Source: Thermus kawarayensis JCM 12314
GTDB taxonomy: Bacteria; Deinococcota; Deinococci; Deinococcales; Thermaceae
Length of the DNA: 11,252 nt
Reading direction: 5' to 3'
Assembly: GCA_001311545.1 (NCBI GenBank)
Contig: BBBL01000022.1
Location: 1-11,252 of the forward strand
Under the pieces are notes generated by a model, which saw nothing but the letters and a program-made list of their open reading frames with translations, ran no database searches and was not told the DNA's origin. Of the stretch, positions 1 to 9,401 are shown one piece after another. Position numbers and translations under genes: made by a program. How positions within the stretch are numbered: the stretch's first letter is position 1; each line of letters begins with the position of its first letter.

Positions 1-126
1 CCACCCTGCCGCCTGGTGCGGGAGGGGGAGGAAGGGCCGGTGATGAGGGCCCTTGCCGCCTACCGGGGAGAGGGGCGTACCCTGGTCTTGGGCATCGGGG
101 AGGGATACCGGTGGAAGGAGACCTGA
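1..126 (+). CDS. 3' end of an unidentified protein gene (partial)
   Basis: An open frame enters from the window edge in frame 1 and ends at TGA 124-126, giving 41 C-terminal residues. The visible tail includes RALAAYRGEGRTLVLGIGEG and ends in YRWKET. I do not recognise the family, and no catalytic motif is visible. It counts as coding because its codons have the same G/C-rich third positions as the neighbouring genes and it is open up to the window edge. It overlaps the GTG start of the DUF4388 gene by 16 nt in another frame, a common arrangement for co-transcribed genes in compact Thermus genomes. The window has many indels, so the true frame upstream cannot be assured from this fragment. 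Confidence 0.45.
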   Translation, partial: PPCRLVREGEEGPVMRALAAYRGEGRTLVLGIGEGYRWKET

Positions 127-848
127 GCCTCATCCCCCTCACGGAGGTCCTGGAACTCATCCACGGCCACCGCCGTTCCGGCACCTTGGAGGTGCAGGCC
201 GGCCCCCTCCCCCTCACCCTCCGCTTCGCCCAGGGGGAGGTGGTGGGGGCGGCCATCCTGGACTGGGAGGGCCTCGAGGCCCTCTTCACCTTCCCCCTCC
301 ACCCTAAGGAAGGCACCTTCCGCTTCCAGCCGGGGCAGGCCCCCCCGGAAAAACCCCCCCTACCCTTCCCCACCCTCCTCGGGGAGTGGGCCCGGGTCAA
401 CGACGAGTGGGACCGCTTCCGCTGCTCCTAGACTCGCCCAGCCGCGTGCTGGAAGCCCTCCGCCCCAAGCCTCTGCTGGAGGTCTTCCAGGGAGGGAAAA
501 GCGTGCGGGCGGCGGCCAAGGCTGGGGCGTTCCCCTCCTCATCGCCATGGAACGGGCCTACATGGGGGTGCGGGAAGGGGACCTTTACCCCCTCCGCCGC
601 TACGCCTGGTATGCCCTGCGCATCCGTTACCAGGGGCGAAAGGGCAAGACCCTGGAGGAGTTCGGCCAGCTCCAGGGCCTTCTGGACGGCACCCGAAACC
701 TCGGCGAGGTCATCGCCCAGGGGGTGCCCGTGGCTTGGTGCGCCGTTACCTGGTCCAGGCCCTGGCCTCCGGGGAGGTCGCCCCCCCGGGCCGGGGCTGG
801 CTCCTCCGGGACCTCACCTGGGAGATGGAAAAAGAGGGGGAAGCCTAA
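111..848 (+). CDS. DUF4388 (PATAN-type) domain protein, three apparent frameshifts
   Basis: The N-terminus (VEGDLSLIPLTEVLELIHGH, GTG start at 111, GGGAGG about 7 nt upstream) is typical of DUF4388/PatA N-terminal domains. These occur in bacterial signalling and motility proteins, but no precise function can be assigned. The domain covers roughly residues 1-95. The C-terminal part (about 100-246) is predicted helical, with runs such as SRVLEALRPKPLLEVFQGGK and a GxRNLGEVI stretch resembling the winged-helix segments that often follow DUF4388. The reading frame breaks three times, near 422, 522 and 734. Each break is repaired by one extra C within GCT or GGCTT, after which the protein continues smoothly to TAA 846-848. 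The repaired protein has 246 residues. The uncorrected frame from 111 stops at 429-431. Confidence 0.7.
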
Positions 849-880
849 CTACCCCCCGTGCCCTTACCCCTCCGGGCCTC

Positions 881-964
881 CTACTTCTTCTTGCGGGGGC
901 GGTACTTCCCGTAGGTGCCCCGCCAGATCTTGCCCCTGCGGGTGCGGCGGTCGCCCTTACCCAT
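881..964 (-). CDS. 30S ribosomal protein Thx
   Basis: This is a 27-codon gene (ATG 964-962, TAG 883-881). The product begins [20 protein letters not shown] and ends in RPRKKK, which matches, as I recall it, the small basic 30S protein Thx of Thermus thermophilus (26 residues after Met removal). Thx binds in a cavity at the top of the 30S head between rRNA helices and stabilises the thermophilic ribosome. A strong Shine-Dalgarno sequence, AAGGAGGTG, ends 4 nt before the start and overlaps the rpsT stop codon, so Thx should be co-transcribed with S20 and possibly translationally coupled to it. The gene is short enough to be missed by automated length cut-offs. No frameshift is present. Confidence 0.96.
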
Positions 965-968
965 GCCC

Positions 969-977
969 CACCTCCTT
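969..977 (-). promoter_or_regulatory. Shine-Dalgarno of Thx overlapping the rpsT stop
   Basis: The minus strand reads AAGGAGGTG at 977-969, a near-full anti-SD complement 4 nt before the Thx ATG. Its first two bases are part of the TAA stop of rpsT (978-976). This fixes the Thx start and implies that ribosomes ending S20 are well placed to start Thx. Confidence 0.85.
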
Positions 978-1275
978 AGGCGCTCGCCCCCTGGGCGGCG
1001 AGGAGCTGGTTCACCTTACGCATCAGCCGGGACTTCCTGCGGGCGGCGGCGTTCTTGTGCAGGGTGGAGCCCTTGGCCGCTTTGTCAATGAGGCTTTCGG
1101 CCTTGCGCATGATCTTGAGGGCCTCCTCCGCCTTGCCCTCCTGGGCCAGCTGGATGGCCTTCTTGCTCAGGGTCTTGATGGCCGACTTCTTGGCCTTGTT
1201 GCGAAGCCGGCGCTTCAAGGACTGCCGGTGCCGCTTGAGGGCGGATAGGTTCCTCTTAGGCTTCTTCTGCGCCAT
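976..1275 (-). CDS. rpsT: 30S ribosomal protein S20
   Basis: The 99-residue product is an Arg/Lys-rich helical protein beginning [20 protein letters not shown]. It contains [20 protein letters not shown] and a [16 protein letters not shown] segment, the hallmark of bS20, a primary 16S rRNA binding protein of the 30S body. The ATG at 1275 is chosen because MAQKKPKRN is the family start. The frame is open further upstream (to 1323), but that stretch overlaps the likely promoter. AAGGGGAGAG lies just upstream as RBS. The C-terminus ([11 protein letters not shown]) looks a few residues shorter than the T. thermophilus protein as I remember it. The gene is unbroken, and Thx follows after 11 nt. 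Confidence 0.96.
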
Positions 1276-1290
1276 CTCTCTCCCCTTCGT

Positions 1291-1332
1291 GCCCCTAAGG
1301 GCAAGCCAGGCTAAGTGTAGCACACCCTGCGC

Positions 1333-1343
<11 letters not shown>
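1291..1343 (-). promoter_or_regulatory. Probable promoter and leader hairpin of rpsT-Thx
   Basis: On the minus strand, TTGCCC (1343-1338) lies 18 bp before TACACT (1319-1314), which is preceded by TGC to give an extended -10 (TGCTACACT). This fits a sigma-A promoter with transcription starting near 1307. The -35 sits inside the last codons of the upstream small-protein gene. The short leader then carries GCCC-TTAG-GGGC (1302-1291), which could form a small 4-bp hairpin before the RBS. S20 autoregulates its own translation in E. coli, but nothing here proves that the hairpin has such a role. Confidence 0.55.
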
Positions 1344-3583
<2,240 letters not shown>

Positions 3584-3585
3584 GG

Positions 3586-4564
3586 CTAGAGGCTGGCCAG
3601 GTAGTCCAGGAGGGCCTTAAGCTCCTCCTGGGAGAGGGGCACGGGGGGCATCTGCCCCTTCCCTTGAGCACGATCTCCCGCACCGCCTCCGGGGCCTTCA
3701 AGATGGGGTTCCCCTTAAGCCTGGGGCCAAGACCCCCTTCCCCCAGGGGGCCGTGGCAGGCGGCGCAGCGGGCCTGGTAGACGCTCTTCCCGTCCTTCCC
3801 TCCCTGGGCCTGGGCCCGGGCCATGGCGATGAGGCCCTCCACCCGTTCCCGGGCCTCCCCCCCTGCCTCCAGGTACTTCTCCCAGGCGGCGATGGCCTCC
3901 TCCATCCTCCCCTCCTGGAAGTAGAGGTTCCCCAGGAAAAGCCACCCTTCGGCGGCTTTGGGGTCGGCGTGCTGGGCGATCTCCAGGAAAAGCCTGGCCT
4001 CCTCCAGCCGCCCCCCCATGAAGAGGAGGATCCCCACCCGGCGCACCGCCTCTATGTTCTTGGGGTCCTTCTTCAGGACCTCCAGGTAGGCCTCGGCGGC
4101 CTGGTCAAAGGCCTGGAGCTCGTAGGCCTTCCGCCCCCAGGCGAGGAGGTCCTCCACCGCCCCCGTGCGCCTGGCCCTGTCGGCCAGGGCCTTGAGCTCC
4201 CGGGCCTCCTGGCGCTGGGTCACGGTGGTCTCCCCGGGAAGGCGGGGGAGGGTGTAGCGCCAAAGGCCCACCCCCAGAAGGACCACGCCCCCAGGGCCAG
4301 GGCCACGGGCCAGGGGTTGAAGGCCCGGGGGGCCGGGGGGCGGTAGCCCTCAAGAAGCCTTTCCACCTCCACCATGCGGGCCAGGGCCCGTTTTTTTCTC
4401 CTCCCCCTCCAGGCCTCCACCTCCCCTTTAAGGACCTGAAGCTCCTTAAGGAGCTCCTCCCGCCTCGGGGGCTCGGGAAAGGGCTCCTTGGGCCCGAGGA
4501 GGGGCCTCAAGGCCAGGAAGAGGCCCAGGAGGAAAAGGCCGAGGAAAAGCAGGGTGGCCGTCAT
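3586..4564 (-). CDS. CcmI-like TPR protein fused to a C-terminal cytochrome c domain, two apparent frameshifts
   Basis: The repaired protein has 326 residues. Residues 1-20 (TATLLFLGLFLLGLFLAL) and about 86-102 are membrane segments flanking a cytoplasmic basic helical loop, as in CcmI. Residues about 144-235 hold TPR-like helix pairs (AYELQAFDQAAEAYLEVLKK, LYFQEGRMEEAIAAWEKYLE) that in CcmI present apocytochrome c to CcmF/CcmH. The C-terminal domain is a mono-haem cytochrome c with CAACH at 267-271 and a probable axial Met306 in GQMPPVP. Classical CcmI lacks this domain. Breaks are near 4288-4292 (one C missing from a C5 run, plus strand) and 3661-3663 (one C missing). The start codon overlaps the ccmH stop as ATGA. 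A c-type cytochrome of separate function in the same operon is the alternative, but the TPR part argues for a maturation role. Confidence 0.82.
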
Positions 4565-4980
4565 CGGGGAGGCTCCTTTAGGCGGCGCTCCGCCTCCTCG
4601 AGGAGTTCCTTGGGAAGCGGCTTGGGCCGGAAGTAGGCAAAAAGGCCAAGGCCGAGGAGGAGAAGCCCCAAAAGGGGCAGAAGCCACACCCAAAGCGTGG
4701 CCCCGCGCCTTGGGGGCTCGTAGAGGATCCACTCCCCGTAGCGGTCCACGAAGAAGGCCTGGATCTCCTCCTTGGTCTTCCCCTCCCGAAGCATCTCGGC
4801 GATGATCCGGCGCATCTCCACCGCCACCCCCGAGTTGCTCTCGGCGGCCGACTCCCCCTGGCACACGGGGCAGCGCAGGGTGCGGGCGATCTGGAAGACC
4901 TCGGGGGAGAGGTCAGGGGGCGGGCCCTCCTGGGCCAGGGCGGGGAGGAGAAGGGCGAGGAGCAAGAGAACCCACCTCAT
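4561..4980 (-). CDS. ccmH: CcmH, cytochrome c maturation thiol oxidoreductase
   Basis: The 139-residue protein is unbroken. A signal peptide or anchor (MRWVLLLLALLLPALA) is followed by the family signature LRCPVCQ at 35-41, the SAAESNS segment and the KEEIQAFFVDRYGEWILYEP motif, then a C-terminal membrane segment at about 97-115. CcmH works outside the cytoplasmic membrane. Its Cys pair (C37, C40) reduces or resolves the apocytochrome CXXCH disulfide so that haem can be attached by CcmF. The start (ATG 4980) overlaps the ccmG stop by 4 nt and the stop overlaps the ccmI start by 4 nt, so translation is coupled on both sides. Confidence 0.95.
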   Translation of the reverse strand: MRWVLLLLALLLPALAQEGPPPDLSPEVFQIARTLRCPVCQGESAAESNSGVAVEMRRIIAEMLREGKTKEEIQAFFVDRYGEWILYEPPRRGATLWVWLLPLLGLLLLGLGLFAYFRPKPLPKELLEEAERRLKEPPR

Positions 4981-5513
4981 GGCACCACCTCCGCCAGATA
5001 CCTTTCCAAGGTGGCCTCGTCAATGGCCCCGGCGTGCCGGGCCAGAACCCGGCCTTCCCGGTCAATGAAGAAGGTCTCCGGCACCCCGTACATCCCGTAG
5101 TCCACCCCCACCCGCCCCCGGGGATCGTAAACCTGGGGGAAGGTGAGGCCGAACTGGGCGATAAACCGCAAGGCCTCGGCCTCCTTGTCCTGGGTGTTCA
5201 CCCCCACGAAGAGGGCCTCCCCTTGGTGGCGGCGCCAAGCGGCCTCCAAGACGGGCGCCTCCTCGTAGCAGGCGGGGTAGCACCAGCTCGCCCAGAAGTT
5301 CAGGACAATGGGCTTCTTCCCCAGGTAGTCGGCCAGGCGGAAGGTCTCCCCCCAGGCCTCCCGGTACGGGGGAAGAAGGGGCAGGGCGAAGTCCGGGGCG
5401 GGCCGCCTTTCCTGGGCCAGGACCGAGGGAAGGTCCTTGGGGTTCCGCTGCATCCCCCACCAGAACAGGCCTCCCAGGCCCAAAACCACGAGGAGCCAGA
5501 GCCACCCCCTCAC
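4977..5513 (-). CDS. ccmG: CcmG/DsbE-type thioredoxin-like protein with a CXXXC site
   Basis: This is a 178-residue TlpA/CcmG family protein that passes electrons from CcdA to apocytochrome c or CcmH. A GTG start at 5513 overlaps the ccmF stop (GTGA) and precedes an N-terminal anchor (RGWLWLLVVLGLGGLFWWG). The thioredoxin fold follows, with FWASWC, and the CcmG-specific cis-Pro motif GVPET at 143-147. The active site reads C78-Y-P-A-C82, with three residues between the cysteines instead of two. The frame is intact on both sides, so this would be a codon insertion rather than a frameshift. Function is assigned from family and position; the altered motif leaves its redox behaviour open. Confidence 0.9.
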   Translation of the reverse strand: MRGWLWLLVVLGLGGLFWWGMQRNPKDLPSVLAQERRPAPDFALPLLPPYREAWGETFRLADYLGKKPIVLNFWASWCYPACYEEAPVLEAAWRRHQGEALFVGVNTQDKEAEALRFIAQFGLTFPQVYDPRGRVGVDYGMYGVPETFFIDREGRVLARHAGAIDEATLERYLAEVVP

Positions 5514-7437
5514 GCCGGGCTCACCCCCTTGGCCTCCTCCGGCCTCGCCGTGGGCCAGAGGATGTACAGGGTGCCCAGGGCCATAAGCCCCCCCGCCACC
5601 CACATCCAGAAGACCAAGGGGGTGACGATGAGCCTAAAGGAGGCCCACTCCCCCTTCTCCCGGTCAAAGTCCATGAGGAGGAAGTAGTAGTCGTTGCCCG
5701 GGGTGTAGACCACCTTGGGGGCGGGGAGGGGGCTGTTCATCTGGGGGTAGAAGTGGAGCCTGGGCCTCACCTCGCCGAAGCGGTCGGTCCTGAGGAGGGC
5801 CTCCACGGCGAAGCGCCGCCCCTCGTCCAAAGCCCGCACCCCCTGGAAGGCCATGCGCACCCCGCCACCTCCCACGTCCCCCCCCGGTAGAGGGTCTTCT
5901 CGCTCTCCAGGCGGTAGGTCTGGCTGAAGGCGATGGCCAGGCCCATGAGGGCCACGGCGAAGTGGACCACGAGGCTTCCCACCCGCCTCCGGTTCTCCAG
6001 AAAGCCCCAGGGGGAAAGCCCCGCCCGCACCCGGGCCAGGACGCCCTCCCGCGCCAAGAGGTAGATGGCGGCCGTGTTATAGAGGAATAGCCCCACCGCC
6101 AGGGAGGCCCCCGGGGCGTAGCCTCGGAGGAAGCCGAGAATCGTGCCCAGGGCCAGGACCAGAAGGAGCAGGTACAGGTTGCGCAGGGCCTCCCTCCGGG
6201 GCCTCCGCCAGGGCAGGAGGGGCCCTACCCCCATGAGGAGGAGGATCCCCGCCCCCAAGGGGGCGGAAACCTGGTTGAAGAAGGGGCCCCACGCTCACCT
6301 TGGCCTTGGCGAAGGCCTCCACCAGGAGGGGGTAGAAGGTGCCGAGGACCACCACGAGGGCCCAGCCCGCGAAGAAGAAGGCCCCCAGGAGAAGCGCCCC
6401 CTCCCGGGAAAAGGGGTGGAAGACCGTAAGGTCCCGCACCTCCCGGGAAACCCGGGAGAGAAGGCCCAGGCCCAAGCCCATGACCAGGAGGAAGAAGCCC
6501 AGGAAGGCGGGCCCCACGGGGCCCTCGGCGAAGGCGTGCACCGACTGGATCACGCCGCTACGGGTGAGGAAGGTGCCGAGCACCGTGGCGGCGAAGGCCA
6601 GGGTCACGAAGGCGAAGTTCCAGGCCTTGAAGGCCCCCCGGGTCTGTTGCACGATGGCCGTGTGCAGGAAGGCGGTGGCGAGAAGCCAGGGGATGAAGCT
6701 GGCGTTCTCCACCGGGTCCCAGGCCCAGTACCCCCCCAGCCCAGGACCTCGTAGCTCCACCACATCCCCGCCACCTTCCCCGCCGTGAGGAAGCCCCAGG
6801 CGATGAGGGTCCACCACCTCGTCTCCTCCACCCAGGTCTGGTAGCGCCTCGAGGCCATGGCCGCCACGGCGTAGGCAAAGGGCACGCTCAGGCCCACGAA
6901 GCCCAGGTACATGAGCACGGGGTGGACGGCCATCATCCAGTGGTTCTGGAGGAGGGGGTTCGGGCCCACGCCGTCTTGGGGCGGGCTGGCAAGGGTCTCA
7001 AAGGGGCTGGCGATGGTGGCCATGACCCCGAAGAAGAAGACCTGGACGCCGTAAAGCACGGCGAGGACCAGGGAGGCCCGCCAGGGGTCCAGGGGCTTCC
7101 GGCTGGCGAGAAGGGTGTAGAGGGTCTGGAGGAGGCCCCAGAGAAGGATGCTGCCCTCGAGGGCCGCCCAGGGCGTCACCAGGGTCACCCATAGGGGGTC
7201 TTTGGTGGAGTGGTTCCGGGCCACGTAGGCCAGGCTGAAGTCGTGGGTGAGGAGGGCCCACTCCAGGGCCAAAAAGGCCGCCAGGGCCCCCAGGAGGGCC
7301 AGGGGGGCCAGGGCCCTCGACCCCTTAAGGAAGCGCCCATCCCCCTGGAAGTAGGCCAGGAGGCCCAAGGCAAGCCCCAGGAGGCTGAAGGCCAGGGCCA
7401 GGCTCACCCCCAGGTTGCCGAGAAGGGCCGGGGTCAT
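5510..7437 (-). CDS. ccmF: CcmF haem lyase subunit, three apparent frameshifts
   Basis: CcmF is the large polytopic membrane protein that ligates haem from CcmE to apocytochrome c. The repaired length is about 642-643 residues, normal for the family. It has many hydrophobic segments, conserved His in NHWMMAVHPVLMYLGF (166-181), the tryptophan-rich WWD-type motif WGGYWAWDPVENASF (from 234), and a C-terminal pair of membrane segments ending in a PTARPEEAKG tail. Breaks are near 6731-6737 (C7, one C missing), 6283-6290 (two bases missing, or one extra, at a conserved SVGPPxFN-like site) and 5860-5866 (one C missing). The start ATG 7437 overlaps the ccmE stop as ATGA, and the stop overlaps the ccmG GTG. 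Confidence 0.93.
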
Positions 7438-7862
7438 TTGGCCTCCTCAATGAGCCTGCGCACGTCCTCCGGGGTCCAGCCCGCCTTGGGGGGTTGGTAG
7501 GTCTCGGAGTGCTTCACCAGGAGGTTGGTGCCCCGGAAGACCCCCTCCTGGAAGCGGCCCTCCACCACCACCCCCTGGCCCTCCTTGAACATGCCCGGGG
7601 GGGTGCCCTTGTGGAGGACCGGCACCTCCGCCACCCCGTCCGTGAGGACAAAGCGAAGCTCCAAAAGGTCCTTGTCGTACCGGACGGTGCCGGGCTTCAC
7701 CAACCCCCCCAGGCGCACGGGGCGGCCGGCGTACTTGGCCTCTGCCTGCAGGTACTCCGAGGGGGTGAGGAAGTACACCAGGTTCTGCCCAAGCCCCCCA
7801 AAGAGGAGGTAGGCCAGGGCCCCGAGGACCACCACGAGCCCGAAGACGTACTTCGCCCTCAT
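7434..7862 (-). CDS. ccmE: CcmE, haem chaperone
   Basis: The 142-residue protein is intact. A single N-terminal membrane anchor (about 5-22) is followed by a beta-barrel OB-fold domain with VRLGGLVKPGTVRYDKD and KEGQGVVVEGRFQEGVFRG. The haem-binding stretch VKHSETY supplies His118 and Tyr122, equivalent to the E. coli H-x-x-x-Y motif; it is therefore the ordinary histidine type, not the cysteine variant. CcmE receives haem from CcmC and hands it to CcmF outside the membrane. The ATG at 7862 overlaps the ccmD stop by 4 nt. Upstream, the same frame stays open into ccmC, an apparent fusion that I attribute to a missing base in ccmC. Confidence 0.95.
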   Translation of the reverse strand: MRAKYVFGLVVVLGALAYLLFGGLGQNLVYFLTPSEYLQAEAKYAGRPVRLGGLVKPGTVRYDKDLLELRFVLTDGVAEVPVLHKGTPPGMFKEGQGVVVEGRFQEGVFRGTNLLVKHSETYQPPKAGWTPEDVRRLIEEAK

Positions 7863-7954
7863 CTGGCCCTCCGGTAACGGAAGAAGAGGTAGGCCAGGTA
7901 CCCGAAGACCGTGAGGTAGGTGAGGGCGTAAACCCAGGTGACGAAGACCCCCAT
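7859..7954 (-). CDS. ccmD: CcmD, small haem-exporter membrane protein
   Basis: This 31-residue gene has one predicted membrane helix (TWVYALTYLTVFGYLAYLFF) followed by an Arg-rich cytoplasmic end (RYRRAR). It lies in the canonical position between ccmC and ccmE. CcmD helps release holo-CcmE from the CcmABCDE complex. The ATG at 7954 shares one base with the repaired ccmC stop (TGATG), GGAGG lies upstream within ccmC, and the TGA overlaps the ccmE ATG (ATGA). CcmD sequences diverge widely, so the call rests on size, topology and gene order. Confidence 0.87.
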   Translation of the reverse strand: MGVFVTWVYALTYLTVFGYLAYLFFRYRRAR

Positions 7955-8639
7955 CACGCCTCCTCCTTTCTCTCCTCCAGGCGACCAGAAAACCCCGGAA
8001 GCGCACGAAGCCCAGGTAGAGCAGGGTGAAGACCAGGAGGTTAAAGAGAAGGGCCTGGAGCATCTCCGGGGCTATGTGGATCTTGCCCGTGGTGAGGTCA
8101 ATGGACTGGGTCTGGTGCAGGCTCCGCCACCACTTCACCGACATGTAGCTGATGGGCACGTTGAGGAAGCCCAGGATGCCCACCGCCGCCGCCGCCTTGC
8201 GGCGAAGCTCGGGGTCCTCTATGGCCCCCCGGAGGAGGAAGTAGCCCACGTACACGGCGAAGAGAATGGCGGTGGTGGTGAGCCGGGGCTCCCAGGTCCA
8301 GTAGACCCCCCAGGTGGGCCTGGCCCAGAGCATCCCCGTCACCAGGGCCAGGCCCATGAAGACCAGGCCGATCTCGGCGCTGGCCGAGGCCACCCGGTCG
8401 TAGCGGGGGTCCTGGCGGAAGAGGTAGAGGAGGGAGTAGAGGAAGGTGACGAGAAAGGCCAGGTAGCCGAGCCAGGCCCCGGGGACGTGCAGGTACATGA
8501 TGCGGACCAGGTACCCCTGGTTCACATCGGGCGGGGCCGCCAGGGCCAGGTAGAGGCCCAGGGGCAAGAGGAGAAGCCCCAGGCCCAGGAAAACCCAGGT
8601 CAGGGCATCGGGGCGTTCCGGATAGGCCGCCTTAAGCAT
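7954..8639 (-). CDS. ccmC: CcmC haem transfer protein, one apparent frameshift near the 3' end
   Basis: The repaired protein has 228 residues and six hydrophobic segments. The WWD-type motif (TWGVYWTWEPRLTT, 109-122) lies between conserved His51 (YLHVPGAW) and His175 (WRSLHQTQS), which ligate haem during transfer to CcmE. The start is ATG 8639 with GGAGG 6 nt upstream. As written, the frame runs past the expected end, through ccmD in the wrong frame and into ccmE, giving a 401-codon open frame. One added base in the A4 or C4 run at 7989-7996 gives a tail ending LEERKEEA and TGA 7956-7954. WEP replaces the more common WDxR form of the motif. Confidence 0.92.
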
Positions 8640-8661
8640 GGCATTCCTCCGTTTCCAGCAT
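8632..8661 (-). CDS. Candidate 9-codon leader ORF before ccmC
   Basis: ATG 8661 starts a nine-residue frame (MLETEECHA) preceded by a strong SD (AAGGAGG, 4 nt spacing). It ends at TAA 8634-8632, overlapping the start of ccmC. The ccmC SD lies inside it, so translation of the mini-ORF could feed ribosomes into ccmC. The SD could equally be chance in the 52-nt gap after ccmB. No homology can be claimed for so short a peptide. Confidence 0.25.
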   Translation of the reverse strand: MLETEECHA

Positions 8662-8691
8662 AGGCCCTCCTTGGCTTAGAAGTCTGTGGCC

Positions 8692-9401
8692 TCACCCGTC
8701 CATGACCAGGGGAAAGAGGAGGGCGCTGGCCGTCACGTAAACGGCGTCAAACACCAGGAGAAGCTGCCACCAGGAGGCCACCTCCCCCAGGGGAAGGCCT
8801 TCCATAAGCCCCGTCGTGGCCCGCACCGAGGCCAAGACCACGGGGACCACCAGGGAGAAGAGGAGGAGGGGCAAAAGGGCCTCCCGCCCCCGGAGCCGGG
8901 CGAGAAGGCCGGCGTAGAAGGTGGCCACGCTGGCGTAGCCCAGGGTGCCCAGGGCCAGGGTGAGGAAGAGGGAAAGCCCCCTTTCCAGGGGCAGGTAGAA
9001 GAGCCCCGCGGCCAGAAAAAGGGCCAGGAGGCTTAAGGGAAGAAGAAGGAGCATCTGGAAGAGCAGCTTGCCCAGGTAGATCCACTCCTTGCCCCCCGGG
9101 GCGAGGAGGAGGTCCTCCAGGGTGCCCTCCTCCACCTCCAAGCGAAGGCCCGGGTGGAGAGGAGGGTGGAGAGGAAGGCCAGGGCCACCCATAAGACCCC
9201 TGGAGCCGCCCGGCGCAGGGGGGCCTCCTCGGGACCCAAGGCCAGGGCCATGATGAAAAGCATCGCCCCCAGGAAGGCCAGGATGGAGAGAAGCCCGGAG
9301 CGGTCCCGGACCTCGAGGCGGAGGTCCCGCAAGGCCAAAAGCCAGACCCGCCGCACCCCTCCCTCCCCTCCCCGGTCCAGGCCAGGGTAGGACGGCCTCA
9401 T
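8692..9401 (-). CDS. ccmB: CcmB haem exporter permease, one apparent frameshift
   Basis: CcmB is the membrane subunit of the CcmAB ABC transporter, which uses ATP to release holo-CcmE. The repaired length is 236 residues. The N-terminus carries the family stretch WLLALRDLRLEVRDRSGLLS, followed by membrane helices, the cytoplasmic EEGTLEDLLLAPGGKEWIYL segment (equivalent to the GALEQLLLSP motif) and further helices to a short VMDG end. The frame breaks near 9149-9154; one added base gives STRGLRLEVEEGTLEDL. The ATG at 9401 is preferred because it sits at the ccmA end and gives a normal CcmB N-terminus. As written, ccmA runs into it in frame across a G9 run. TGA is at 8694-8692. Confidence 0.9.

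Noticed and set aside
111..431. A short 106-residue DUF4388 protein ending at 431
   Set aside because: Coding sequence resumes at once in another frame with the same composition and continues to 848, so the stop looks like an indel product rather than the natural end.
849..880. Terminator between the convergent DUF4388 and Thx genes
   Set aside because: The 32-nt gap shows no convincing stem-loop or T-tract on either strand.
976..1323. A 115-residue S20 starting at 1323
   Set aside because: The extra N-terminal residues do not belong to the bS20 family and would overlap the probable -10 box; the ATG at 1275 has an RBS and the family N-terminus MAQKKPKRN.
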